NCBI RefSeq assembly: GCF_005871205.1
Contig: NZ_SWKM01000013.1
Coordinates: 310,001-374,000 of the forward strand
Origin: Marinobacter alexandrii
GTDB lineage: Bacteria; Pseudomonadota; Gammaproteobacteria; Pseudomonadales; Oleiphilaceae
Length of the DNA stretch: 64,000 bases
Direction of reading: 5' to 3'
The translations under genes were made by a program, and so were the position numbers. Shown here piece by piece: positions 9,107-18,900 of the stretch; within the stretch, counting starts at the first letter, position 1, and each line of letters starts with the position of its first letter. Below the pieces are notes generated by a model. The model was given only the letters and a program-made list of their open reading frames with translations. It did no database searches and was not told the origin of the DNA.

Positions 9107-9227
9107 AAGTGAAACCCCACTAAGAAAACAGCTATAAGTAGCAGCCTATCCTCTACAAGGTCACGGCTTTATGCAACAGGAATTCATACGGTCGTTTGAT
9201 TTTGTGCTGCACCTGGCCCTCTATGAC

Positions 9228-9833
9228 TCAAAGCCCACCAAAAGCCAGTTGCAGCGCTATGCCCGCCATCATCAGGCCAATGAAGCCATCAATAATCCGC
9301 CAGGCCATCGGTCGCGACAGCACCGGTGCCAGCGCAGAGCCACCCCAGGCGATCAGACCAAACCACATCACCGAAGCACTGCTGGCGCCGGCGACAAAGG
9401 TGGTGGCATTTTCCTGCTGGGCACCAATGGCGGGAATCAGCAACAGGGTGTCGAGGTACACCTGCGGATTAAGCAGCGTGACGGCCAGAGTGGTAAACAG
9501 CACCCCTTTCAGACTGCGTCGCTTGATCTCTCCGGCCTCCAGGGCAACCCGGCCCCGGCTTGCCCGGTAGAAAGCCTGAACCGCCAGCCAGCCCAGAAAC
9601 GCAACACCCAGCCAGCGCAGAATCTGCAGGGCGTCCGGCATCGCCATCAGGGCGGCGCTGACCCCAAACATGCCGAGAGTAAACAGGCTGATGTCAGCCA
9701 GCATGCACAAGCCGGCCGACCACCAGTGGTGCTCACGGCGAATCGCCTGACCCAGGATGTAGGCATTTTGGGCACCAATCGCCACGATGATGCCACCACA
9801 AACCACCAAACCTGTCAGATAACTTTCCAGCAC
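9228..9833 (-). CDS. argO: LysE/ArgO family amino acid exporter
   Basis: This is a 201-residue inner-membrane exporter of the LysE superfamily with about six hydrophobic segments. The N-terminal signature GAQNAYILGQAIRREH is the classical ArgO/LysE motif. It should export arginine and possibly lysine or canavanine. It is divergent from an argP-like LysR gene 103 bases away, the same pairing known from E. coli and other bacteria (argP activates argO). Confidence 0.92.
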   Translation of the reverse strand: MLESYLTGLVVCGGIIVAIGAQNAYILGQAIRREHHWWSAGLCMLADISLFTLGMFGVSAALMAMPDALQILRWLGVAFLGWLAVQAFYRASRGRVALEAGEIKRRSLKGVLFTTLAVTLLNPQVYLDTLLLIPAIGAQQENATTFVAGASSASVMWFGLIAWGGSALAPVLSRPMAWRIIDGFIGLMMAGIALQLAFGGL

Positions 9834-9936
9834 AGTACGACTCCAGACCCGGATAACTTTTCAATTGGTGGCGCAAGAATAGCCATTCCTGGCTATACTT
9901 GAAATTCATACTGATAATGCTGCATAAGTTTTTCTA
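9834..9936. promoter_or_regulatory. argO-argP divergent regulatory region
   Basis: This 103-base gap lies between the divergent argO and argP starts. It is AT-richer than its flanks and should hold both promoters and the ArgP site, by analogy with E. coli. I could not fix a convincing -10/-35 pair by eye. Confidence 0.5.
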
Positions 9937-10812
9937 ATGATCGATTACAAACTGCTGGAAGCGCTGGCCACGGTGACGGAATGTGGCGGCTTTGAAAAAG
10001 CCGGAGCGGCCCTGGGCCTGAGTCAGTCTGCCATATCCCAGCGCATCCGAACCCTGGAGATCCGCCTGGGCCAGCCCGTGCTGGTGCGCAGCCCTACTCT
10101 GAAGGCCACGCCGGCCGGCCAGAGGCTGCTGAACCACGTCCAGCAGGTGCAGTTGCTGGAAAGGGATCTTGCCCGCTCAATCCCGGCCATCTCCGAGCCT
10201 TCCGCCCGGCTTCGGATCGCACTCAATGCCGACACCCTGGCCACCTGGTGGGCCAGTGCCATCGGCCGGTTCTGCAGTGAGGAAAGCCTGCTGCTGGATA
10301 TGGTCATTGAGGACCAGGACATCGGACTGCGCCGCATGCGTGAGGGCGATGTAGCTGCCTGCCTGTGCAGCAGCCCGCAGCCGGTTGCCGGCGCTCGCAG
10401 CGTACCGCTGGGGAGCATGACTTATCTGCCGCTGGCAACGCCGAAGTACGTTCGCCGGCACTTCGGCGACGGTCTCAACCAACAAAGTCTGGAAACGGCA
10501 CCGGCCATTGTCTTCGGCCCCAACGATCAGCTGCAGCACCGGTTCCTCGCCGAGTGTGGTTTTCACGGCAGCGTTCCGCACCACCTGTGTCCGTCCTCGG
10601 AGGGGTTTGTAAAGCTGGCACTGGCGGGCATGGGCTACGGCATGATTCCTGAAATGCAGGCACGGGAGGAACTGAATGCCGGGCAATTGGTTAGTATTGC
10701 CCCCGGTAAGTCCTTGCAAGTACAGCTATACTGGCATTTCTGGCGCCATGGCGGCGGTATCATGGATCGCCTGACGCAATCACTGACATCCGCCAACACG
10801 TTTACCCAATAA
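9937..10812 (+). CDS. argP: LysR family regulator ArgP
   Basis: This is a 291-residue LysR-type transcription factor. The N-terminal helix-turn-helix lies at about 2-60 (LLEALATVTECGGFEKAGAA and SQSAISQRIRTLE), followed by the effector domain. The first residues MIDYKLLEALA and the divergent argO partner point to ArgP (IciA), which senses arginine and lysine and controls argO. It is followed 13 bases later by an NnrU family gene. Confidence 0.9.
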   Translation: MIDYKLLEALATVTECGGFEKAGAALGLSQSAISQRIRTLEIRLGQPVLVRSPTLKATPAGQRLLNHVQQVQLLERDLARSIPAISEPSARLRIALNADTLATWWASAIGRFCSEESLLLDMVIEDQDIGLRRMREGDVAACLCSSPQPVAGARSVPLGSMTYLPLATPKYVRRHFGDGLNQQSLETAPAIVFGPNDQLQHRFLAECGFHGSVPHHLCPSSEGFVKLALAGMGYGMIPEMQAREELNAGQLVSIAPGKSLQVQLYWHFWRHGGGIMDRLTQSLTSANTFTQ

Positions 10813-10825
10813 AGGAGTTGTGGGA

Positions 10826-11395
10826 ATGGCTACACTGATCGCCGGCCTGATTCTGTTTCTCGGCATTCATTCGCTGTCCATCGTTAACGAACCGCTACGC
10901 AATCGTTTGCAGTCTTCCCTGGGTGAAGGGCCGTTCAAGGGCCTTTACTCGGTGATCGCACTGATCGGCCTGGTGCTGATCGTTGTCGGCTACGGCGCCG
11001 CGCGGCTGGATCCCACCGTACTGTACACGCCGCCCGGTTGGCTGCGGCATCTGGCCATGCTGCTCCTGATCCCGGTATTCCCGCTGCTGTTTGCTGCGTA
11101 CCTTCCTGGCCGCATCAAGACCACGCTCAAGCATCCGATGCTGGTGGCGGTGAAACTCTGGGCTTTGGCGCACCTGCTGGCCAATGGCATGCTGCACGAT
11201 GTGCTCTTGTTCGGCACTTTCCTGGCCTGGGCGGTGGTTGATCGCATCTCCCTGAAGCGTCGGCCTCAGCGCGCAACGCCTACCCTGCCCGCGGGTAAAG
11301 CCAACGACATCATCGCGGTTGGCGCCGGTCTGGTGGTGTATGTGGTTACTGTGGTCTGGGCGCACCAGTGGTTAATCGGTGTCTCACCCGCGTAA
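10826..11395 (+). CDS. NnrU family membrane protein
   Basis: This is a 189-residue integral membrane protein with five to six hydrophobic helices. Its opening (LIAGLILFLGIHSLSIV) with GIHS, and the central VKLWALAHLLANGMLHDVLLF, match the NnrU family linked to nitric oxide or nitrite metabolism and to membrane-embedded isomerases. The exact function here is unknown. I chose the ATG at 10826 because AAAGGAGT lies 7 bases before it; the GTG at 10820 is too near. Confidence 0.85.
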   Translation: MATLIAGLILFLGIHSLSIVNEPLRNRLQSSLGEGPFKGLYSVIALIGLVLIVVGYGAARLDPTVLYTPPGWLRHLAMLLLIPVFPLLFAAYLPGRIKTTLKHPMLVAVKLWALAHLLANGMLHDVLLFGTFLAWAVVDRISLKRRPQRATPTLPAGKANDIIAVGAGLVVYVVTVVWAHQWLIGVSPA

Positions 11396-11426
11396 TAACG
11401 TTTGAAGCAACACAAGGACCCCAAAC

Positions 11427-11843
11427 GTGGACCTGACAACACCCGCATTACTGTTTCCAGCCATTTCGCTCTTGCTGCTGGCCTACACCAACCGTTTTCT
11501 GGTGCTCGCCCAGCTGATTCGGCAACTGAAACAGATGGATACGGAGGAGGACCACTTGCTCATCGCCCGACAGATCAGCATGTTGCGTCAACGCATCACC
11601 CTGACCAAGCGGATGCAGGCCTTTGGGGTGCTCAGCTTTTTCCTGTGCACAGTGTCCATGTTCCTGCTGTTTTTGGGCGCTGAACTGCCGGGCGTTATCG
11701 CCTTTGGCATCAGCCTGGTGCTGCTGTCCATGTCGCTGCTGTATTCGCTCTACGAGATACAGATATCCACCAACGCTATTAACGTTGAGCTGGCCAATTT
11801 TGAAGCGCGCAAAGGCGCTTCAGCCAAAACAAGCGGTCAATGA
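11427..11843 (+). CDS. DUF2721 family membrane protein
   Basis: This is a 138-residue protein with three hydrophobic segments (about 5-25, 70-90 and 95-115) around an amphipathic charged region with LIARQISMLRQRITLTKRMQA. This is the layout of the DUF2721 family of unknown function. It starts with GTG after an AAGGA site. It follows the NnrU gene by 31 bases. Its last 7 bases overlap the CPBP protease gene on the other strand. Confidence 0.8.
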   Translation: MDLTTPALLFPAISLLLLAYTNRFLVLAQLIRQLKQMDTEEDHLLIARQISMLRQRITLTKRMQAFGVLSFFLCTVSMFLLFLGAELPGVIAFGISLVLLSMSLLYSLYEIQISTNAINVELANFEARKGASAKTSGQ

Positions 11844-12433
11844 TGGGGACGGGGTTTAACGCCAAACCAGTGCGGAAAGCGAAGCAGGCAGAACAGGGCA
11901 ATGACGTCGTAGATGGCGTGCCAAATCATGACCAGGGCCAGACTGTCCGACAGCACGTAAGCAACGCCCAGCAACAGCCCAAGCCCGGTCGCAACCAGGA
12001 AGTAGGTAAACGAGACATAGTGCACCAGGCCAAACAGCACCGAGGCCACGGCGATAGCCACGACGGCTCCCAAGCTCTGTGTCAGCCAGCCCTGCACCGC
12101 CCCCCGAAACAGCAGTTCTTCTCCTACCCCCGCGACAATCGATAGCGCAACCAGCATCGGCCAGCCAAAGCTGGCCGCAAAGTCATGCAGGTTGCGCATT
12201 TGCCGCTCGAGGTTGTCCGGGAAAAACCCGGGCACGCGGGTCAGCAGAACCAATAATCCGTAGGTGCCGAGCGCCCCCAGACAACCCCAGCCCAGGCTCT
12301 GCGCCCAGGACAGGCCGCTGTTCTGCACCGGGATGTCGAACAGGACAATGGCAATCAAGCCCAGCACGCCGATACCGCTTTGGAATAACAGAGCGGTCCG
12401 GGCGGACATCCTGGTTCCGGAACTTTTAGCCAT
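11837..12433 (-). CDS. CPBP family intramembrane metalloprotease
   Basis: This is a 198-residue multi-pass membrane protein of the CPBP (CAAX-like, Abi) family. The conserved catalytic motifs are visible: the diacid motif VGEELLFRG, then FGLVHYVS and the last motif MIWHAIYD, each inside hydrophobic segments. Members cleave prenylated or hydrophobic peptides within the membrane. The gene abuts the crotonase gene with no gap, so the two form an operon with the crotonase first. Confidence 0.87.
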   Translation of the reverse strand: MAKSSGTRMSARTALLFQSGIGVLGLIAIVLFDIPVQNSGLSWAQSLGWGCLGALGTYGLLVLLTRVPGFFPDNLERQMRNLHDFAASFGWPMLVALSIVAGVGEELLFRGAVQGWLTQSLGAVVAIAVASVLFGLVHYVSFTYFLVATGLGLLLGVAYVLSDSLALVMIWHAIYDVIALFCLLRFPHWFGVKPRPHH

Positions 12434-13288
12434 TCACGACTCGAACAGGCCCTTCACCGGCAGCAGGTCGTCGTACTCCGCTGTCTGTTTCTGGGCCTTG
12501 GCCTGGAAGGTTTTCATCATATCGCCGGGGCGGAACATTCCTGCCTGCCACGTTGCCATGTACCGGAGACTGTCCTCCACGGAATGGTCCCGGCTGTAGT
12601 TGAGCATTTCCTTGCACCCGGTCACCGCCAGCGGCGAATTGGCCGCAATCTGGCCGGCAATCGCCATCACAGCATTCAACATGGCGTCCTGGCTCTCGTA
12701 GGTACCATTCACAAAACCGAGGCCCTGCGCTTCCTGGGCAGAGAACTTGCGACCGGTATAGGCCAGCTCACGAACCACGCCCTCGGGCATCAGCTTCGGC
12801 AGGCGCTGCAAGGTACCGACATCGGCTGTCATCCCCAGCTCGGTTTCTTTGATGGTGAAATACGCATCCTCGGTGCAGTAACGGCTGTCGGCGGCACAAA
12901 CCAGATCCAGCGCGCCACCGATGCAGCCGCCGTGGATGGCCGCCAGCACAGGCAATCTGATCTTTTCCAGCGACGTCAGGGTGTCCTGCAGCTGCAGCAC
13001 GACTCTGCGCAGATTCTCCGCCATGCGGCCCGGATCACCGCTCATGGGGACCGCTTTCGGGTCGCTGAATACGCCCAGGTCCATACCGGCGGAGAAGTGT
13101 TTGCCAGTGCTGGAAATCACGATGACCCGCGCGTCGGAATTCGCCTCGATGTCCTGCATGCACTTCGGCAGTTCCAGCCAGAATGCCTTGTTCATGGAAT
13201 TCAGCGCCTCAGGGCGACTGAACTGAACGTGGGCAATGTGATCTTTTATTTCAACGTTGAAACTTTCGTACGTGGCAAGGTCAGACAA
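12434..13288 (-). CDS. Crotonase/enoyl-CoA hydratase family protein
   Basis: This is a 284-residue crotonase-fold protein. The oxyanion-hole segments are present as SSTGKHFSAGMDLGVF and AIHGGCIGGALDLVCAADSRYCTEDAYF. The second glutamate region reads KETELGMTADVGTLQRLPKLM, resembling the delta3,5-delta2,4-dienoyl-CoA isomerase group (Asp in the TADVGTLQR loop). It probably isomerises or hydrates unsaturated acyl-CoA in fatty acid oxidation. It lies directly before the CPBP protease gene. Confidence 0.87.
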   Translation of the reverse strand: MSDLATYESFNVEIKDHIAHVQFSRPEALNSMNKAFWLELPKCMQDIEANSDARVIVISSTGKHFSAGMDLGVFSDPKAVPMSGDPGRMAENLRRVVLQLQDTLTSLEKIRLPVLAAIHGGCIGGALDLVCAADSRYCTEDAYFTIKETELGMTADVGTLQRLPKLMPEGVVRELAYTGRKFSAQEAQGLGFVNGTYESQDAMLNAVMAIAGQIAANSPLAVTGCKEMLNYSRDHSVEDSLRYMATWQAGMFRPGDMMKTFQAKAQKQTAEYDDLLPVKGLFES

Positions 13289-13492
13289 AAGAGAACTCCT
13301 TCGTTGCTATTATTTTGGACGCCTGGGCGCACCCACCAGACTCGCGGCTTATCATAATTACCCAGCTAACCATGAGCCGACAACCCGGCACCCGAAATTT
13401 CTGAAACGTTCAGCGGGATTGCCTCTGATCAGGCACTTGCCGTTTAAACCCGGCAGGACCATGCTGAGACTACAGTGAACGAGGCAGAGCTT

Positions 13493-14365
13493 ATGACACA
13501 GCGTTTTCAGGCCCGAACCGGGGAAGTCGGCGGCATACCGGTTGCCCGGAATCTTCCCACTCGCGGGCGCCGTCAGATAGGCGCCTGGTGTTTCCTGGAC
13601 CACATCGGCCCAGTCACATTTGATGAGACTGAGGAAGGATTACGGGTTGCCCCCCATCCCCACATCGGCTTGCAGACTTTTACCTGGATGATTGAGGGCG
13701 AGCTGCTCCATCGCGACAGCCTGGGCACCAGCCAGCCCATCCGCCCGGGAGAGGTTAATCTGATGACCGCCGGTAACGGCATCAGCCACACGGAAGAATC
13801 CGTGTTCGGCGAGCGCTCGCTGCACGCGGCGCAACTGTGGATTGCGCTTCCGGAAGCAGACCGCAACACCACGCCACGTTTTGATCATTACCCCGCACTG
13901 CCCCGCTGGCAAAACCAGGGGGCGACGTGGACTCTGCTCACCGGCCAGTACGAAGCCAGAACCGCCGACACGCTTCAGTATTCGCCCATCGTGGCGCTGG
14001 ACATCGACTGCGAACTGCCCCAGGCCCTCAGGCTGGCCCTGGAGCCAGGTTTCGAATACGGCATTCTGCCCCTGAACGGAAGCTGCGACATCGAGGGGGA
14101 GCGGTTTAAAGCCGATGAGCTGGCCTACCTCGGCTCCAACCTCAGCACCCTGACCATCGACTGCACCGCCGGCACTCGCCTGCTGTTGATCGGCGGTGAA
14201 CCGCTGGGGAAAGACGTGGTCATGTGGTGGAACTACGTGGGTTATCACCAGCAGGAAATCGTGCAGGCCGAGCAGGACTGGGAAGCCCATAGCTCACGCT
14301 TCGGCGAGATTCCCGAGTGGCAGGGCGAACGCTTGGAGGGACCACGCTCACCGTGGCGGCGGTGA
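13493..14365 (+). CDS. Pirin family protein
   Basis: This is a bicupin of about 290 residues in the pirin family. The metal ligands of the N-terminal cupin are seen in PHPHIGLQTFTW and HRDSLG followed by GISHTEE. Bacterial pirins can be quercetin dioxygenases or regulators of central metabolism. I chose the ATG at 13493 with GAGG upstream; a GTG at 13475 is possible and would add six residues. The 3' end overlaps the MscS gene on the other strand by 18 bases. Confidence 0.9.
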   Translation: MTQRFQARTGEVGGIPVARNLPTRGRRQIGAWCFLDHIGPVTFDETEEGLRVAPHPHIGLQTFTWMIEGELLHRDSLGTSQPIRPGEVNLMTAGNGISHTEESVFGERSLHAAQLWIALPEADRNTTPRFDHYPALPRWQNQGATWTLLTGQYEARTADTLQYSPIVALDIDCELPQALRLALEPGFEYGILPLNGSCDIEGERFKADELAYLGSNLSTLTIDCTAGTRLLLIGGEPLGKDVVMWWNYVGYHQQEIVQAEQDWEAHSSRFGEIPEWQGERLEGPRSPWRR

Positions 14366-15430
14366 CAACTCCCCAGGTTGTTCAGGATCCAGCATACGGG
14401 CACGGATCCTGGGCAGGTATTCCGGGTAGTTCTCCTGCATGAAGGTTATCAGCCCTTCGCGCACGGCACAGCGTAAGTCCCAAGTCTGACTTGAGTCCGG
14501 CGCGCTCATCAGGAATCGGACCTGAATGGTGGTGTCGTCGGAATCGGTCACCTGAACTGTCTCAGTCTTGCCATCCCACTGGGGGGCCTGCCGTAACAGG
14601 CGGGCAAACTCTTCCCGCAGCGGAAATAACGGCATGGTGTAATCGACTCGAAGGAACACGGTGCCGAGCAGATCGGCGGTATTTCTGGACCAGTTCTGGA
14701 AGGGATTTTCGATAAACCACTGCAAGGGCACAATCAGCCGTCGCAGATCCCAGACCCTCAGCACGACATAAGTCGCAGTCACTTCCTCGACCCAGCACCA
14801 CTCTCCCTGAACGTTCAGCACATCATCAATCCGGAACGGCTGGGTCAGCGCTATTTGCATCCCCGCCAGCAGGTTGCCCAGCACCGGCCGAGCGGCAAAG
14901 CCCAGAATGATGCCACCGACGCCGGCAGACGCCAGCAAGCTGCCCCCTACATGCCGAACCGAATCAAAGGTCATCAGGGCAGCGCCCAGGCCGAGAATCA
15001 CAATCAGAATATTCAGGCCCCGAACCAGGAACCGAGTTTGGGTCTCCACCTTGCGGGCGCGCTTCCACTCTCCCTCAAGTACCGGGTTCAGGGTGACGAT
15101 GACCTCGCCAATGGCCGAGGTACAGCGCACCGCTGCCCAAGTGACAGCCATGATCAAGAGCAACGTTGCCAGGTGCTGGAGTTCAGGCAAGAAGATCAGC
15201 TCTGAGGGCGCTGCCTCAAGAACACCGTTCAGCACCAGTAGGCAAACCACAAAGCCCAGAGCCCTGCTTGAGGCATCGAGAAAGAGAATGGAGACCGCCT
15301 TGCGACGGGTGAGCCGATGAACCACACCAAGCGCCAGGCGAAAACCTGCGTAGGTGAGCACTACGGAAACCACAGCCGACAGCGCCGGATAAAACCAGGC
15401 ACTCACCCCTGCTCCGACGGAATCCCACAT
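14348..15430 (-). CDS. MscS-type mechanosensitive ion channel
   Basis: This is a 360-residue small-conductance channel. It has about four N-terminal membrane helices (residues 10-150), then the pore helix with small residues (SAGVGGIILGFAARPVLGNL), then the beta domain (FRIDDVLNVQGEWCWVEEVT) and a soluble alpha/beta C-terminus. It should open under hypo-osmotic shock, useful in a marine cell. It runs convergent to the pirin gene with a short overlap. Confidence 0.9.
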   Translation of the reverse strand: MWDSVGAGVSAWFYPALSAVVSVVLTYAGFRLALGVVHRLTRRKAVSILFLDASSRALGFVVCLLVLNGVLEAAPSELIFLPELQHLATLLLIMAVTWAAVRCTSAIGEVIVTLNPVLEGEWKRARKVETQTRFLVRGLNILIVILGLGAALMTFDSVRHVGGSLLASAGVGGIILGFAARPVLGNLLAGMQIALTQPFRIDDVLNVQGEWCWVEEVTATYVVLRVWDLRRLIVPLQWFIENPFQNWSRNTADLLGTVFLRVDYTMPLFPLREEFARLLRQAPQWDGKTETVQVTDSDDTTIQVRFLMSAPDSSQTWDLRCAVREGLITFMQENYPEYLPRIRARMLDPEQPGELSPPPR

Positions 15431-15479
15431 TACTCAGCCCCTTGTTTTGGCTTGTTGTCTCTCAAGATAGCAGGCATTT

Positions 15480-15800
15480 TCAGTCAGACCTTCCTGGCGG
15501 AAGCACTACCCACTCAGGCTCCTCAAACTCACCCAGCGGCGTGATTTCCACGATCGGTGCGACACTTCGAATAATCTCGGCTACGCTGGAATTATGTTTC
15601 GACTCCATGGCATCTCTGGACTCCTTGTTTTCCCAGCAGGCGATGGCGATCAAAGTATCGGGATCGCCGATCTTGCGATGCAGTTCAGTGCCCCGGGCAC
15701 CGGGCGCCTGCTGGATGATTTCGCTGGCTCGTACCCATGCCTCGGCGTACTCCTCCGCCGCGTGCCCTTCTTTCATGCGGACCTCAAAAATAAACTTCAT
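15480..15800 (-). CDS. Antibiotic biosynthesis monooxygenase-domain protein
   Basis: This is a small protein of 106 residues with a ferredoxin-like dimeric alpha/beta barrel of the ABM family. The layout is strand, helix (EEYAEAWVRASEIIQQAPG), then ARGTELHRKIGDPDTLIAIACWENKES, where the WE pair is typical. Members are cofactor-free monooxygenases or heme-degrading enzymes; the role here is unknown. I chose the ATG at 15800 because GGAGG lies upstream; the frame reaches 15824. Confidence 0.78.
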   Translation of the reverse strand: MKFIFEVRMKEGHAAEEYAEAWVRASEIIQQAPGARGTELHRKIGDPDTLIAIACWENKESRDAMESKHNSSVAEIIRSVAPIVEITPLGEFEEPEWVVLPPGRSD

Positions 15801-15921
15801 AGCGTCCTCCAGAATTTTCATCAACGACGTTTATGTTTTGCATTGTGCGACTATGCCATTAATCTGAAAACACGTGCACACACATGCACAGTCTGATGTA
15901 ACGCTGCTCAGGAAGGCGGTA

Positions 15922-18900
15922 ATGACCTCAGCCCGAAGGAACAAAAGCACAAAACTCCTGCAGGATGCCCTTTTAGTTTGCCCGGCACTTAATCCTTGTG
16001 GTTGCGTTGTCTCCCGCATAGACGTTCAAGATGACCGGGCCCTGCTCTCGATCAGTCAGCTGACCTCTCCCGCAGTGACAAGCCGCTTTGCTTCGGGCGA
16101 GCCTGGCAAGGTGGACCTGCACATCCTGGGAGGCGACAGCGACCCGGATTCCCGGCTGCATTTAAGAGGCACACTTCACACCAGAGAAGGTGACAATTTT
16201 GTTCTGACGGCAAAACCCTCTGCCAGCGTGCTTGCCAAGTTAAACGCGTCTCAAGAGGTACTCGGCCGGCGACATGTGCTTGCGGACAAGGCGTCTATGG
16301 ATAGCCTGAAGCGTCTCTACCAGCAACACGCCATACACCTGCTGGAGGGACTGTTGCCCGATTTCCTGGATACCGCCGGACGGATGATCGAGCAGGAACT
16401 TGAGAATGCCGCGGAGATGCGGGAGATCACCCGGCTGAAGGACATGCGGTTTATTTTTGCCAGCCGCCAGGCCCAGATCTGCCAGGATTTCGAGGCCAGA
16501 TTCACCGCCAACAGCGCTAAAATAACCGACAACCGGACTGAGCAGAAACAGGGTGCGGAACTTCACGTTCTTCAGCAGCAGGTATTCGAGGACTGGCTCG
16601 ACCTCCAGACCGTTGCCGCACGACTGGCCGGCGAGTACTCCGATATTCTGTTTGAGTTGCACCAGTTACTGAATCAGATCTTCCGAAAGGACGTAACCGA
16701 GTCCAACAATCCCCTTTCTCCAGCCGCCCTGTGCACCTGCCTGCAATATGCAACCGATCGCCTCGGCATTGCCAACGAACACCGCCACACCATCTATAGC
16801 GCGTTCGAATCGTCACTGCGGGAGGTGTGGGCGCCGACCATGAGAGTGTTTATGGATGCCTGCGCGCGCACTGGGTTGAACACCCTGGGCTTTGCCCAAC
16901 TGCCGCCAAACTGGTCAGCACGTGGAGCAACCGGCGTGAAGACCGAACTGGCAACGGACACTGCCGAAGACGAAACCGAGATCGATTCCGACGAACACCT
17001 CGCTCCCTCGCAGCCAGATCATCACGAAGGCCACACCCCGGACCAATCGTTGTTCCGTCTGATGGGACTTGCACACGGAGGCGATACCGATCTGGTTGGC
17101 TGGCAGCAATCGAGCCCTCAGTTCTGCGCCGATCTGAAACCCAGACGGTCTGATCTGCTTGAGAAACTGCAGACCTCACAACCGGAACTCAGCCAGGCCC
17201 TGCGGGAGCTGGCAGAGGCTGATCCGGATTTTGGCAGTTCGGTTGATGAACCGACGCTGGCAAAGGCCAGCCTTGTGGACCAGCTGTTCGCGCCGCTGCA
17301 AACCCAGCAGAGAATTTCGGGCGGATTGCGGGACAAGCTGGAGCAGTTGAAGCTGCCAGTCTTTGAGGCTTTGCTCGATACGCCCGAGTTCCTCAACGAC
17401 GAGGACCATCCCGCGCGCGAAATCGTGAACGATCTCATGCGTCTGTGTCTGGCCGAGCGCGCCTCGACCAAGAATCTGGAGTCCACGGTTTCCGGCATCA
17501 TTGACGACCTTATAAACGCCGAGAACCTGGACTCCGAAACGCTACAGCTTCTTAACGGCCAGCTCAAAACACTGGTTGAGCGTCAGGACCAGTCCTTCGT
17601 CAGGAATTCCGAACGTCTTGCCAAAACGTTGGAGGGCAAAGAGCGGCTCAATAAGACCCGTAAACTTGTAAAGCAAGAACTCAATACCATTGTCGGAGGC
17701 CAGGAGATTCCCACGGTACTCCTGACACTTCTTGCAGCTGGATGGGAACAGCTGATGGTACTCGCACTCCTGCGAGAGGGCCCGGACAGCCATTACTACG
17801 GTGAGTTACTGGAAGTAGTTAAGCTCCTTAAGAACTGGCTTGCACCAGACGTACCGGATGCCGGGAATGACGAGCTGGCATTTGAGCGGGAGCTGGAGAG
17901 CGACAACGTACTACGGTTCATTGATCGCGAACTTCGCACCGTTGGCGACATTGCCCGGTTCCGCTCCCTGATGACGGAACTCACGGGACAACTCCAGCAA
18001 CAGCAAAGCGTCACCACGGTTTATCTTGAATTTTATGGCGATCGGCCCCAACTCGAGCCGGAGCCATCCCAGGCAGAGACTGACCGCTGGGTCACCCGCG
18101 CTCGTGAACTGACCGTCGGCGACTGGGTGGAGATCACGCTGGACACCGGCGAAACCCGCAAGCTGCGACTGGTCTGGGGCGGTGAAAATGTGCTTCGCTT
18201 TGTTTTCCTCTCACCGACGGGCATGAGTGAAGTCAGCTTCGATTTCCGGGAATTTGTCCAGAAACTGCGTACCGGAACGGCTTCGCTGGTTGAGGCCGGC
18301 GACATACCCTTTGTGGACCAAAGCCTGTTCAACATGGTCCAGGACGTTTATCGCCGGCTCAATTTCGAGGCAACGCACGACGCCCTGACCAAATGCATGC
18401 ACCGCCATGACTTTGAAAAAATGGTGTCGGCGGTGCTGGCCCGGGGCGGGAGTGCAGGCGACAACGGGGCACTTTTGGTTCTCGACATCGACGAGTTCAG
18501 CGTCATTAACTCTACCTACGGTGCCAAGGCCGGTGACAAGTTGCTTGAGGCCACGGGTGCGCTGATCCAGAAACACTGTGCCTCACATTATCCAGAACCC
18601 CACGCCGGCCGCATCAGCGGTAACGAATTCGCCATCCTGGTAGACGGAGCGGCCACTGAGGAGAGCCTGGATTTTGCCGAGCACCTGCGCCAGGAGTTCG
18701 AGGATCAGGAGTTTACCCATGACGACGCGGCCTATCGGGCAACCCTGAGCGTCAGCGTGTGCCCCATTTTTGATGCTGCGGTTTCGGCCGGCGACTTGCT
18801 GAACTCTGCCAGTCTGTCATTAAAATCCGTAAAACGGCTCGGCGGCAACCGGGTGGAACTGGTAAAGGATTCCAGTCCGCTGGCCAAACCAGAGACGCCG

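Noticed and set aside
9171..9902. 243-codon plus-strand frame opposite argO
   Set aside because: argO has clear membrane and signature motifs; the opposite frame is Gln/His-rich noise.
9899..9930. Candidate -35/-10 pair for argP
   Set aside because: TTGAAA is present, but the only -10-like sequence at proper spacing is weak and would leave almost no leader.
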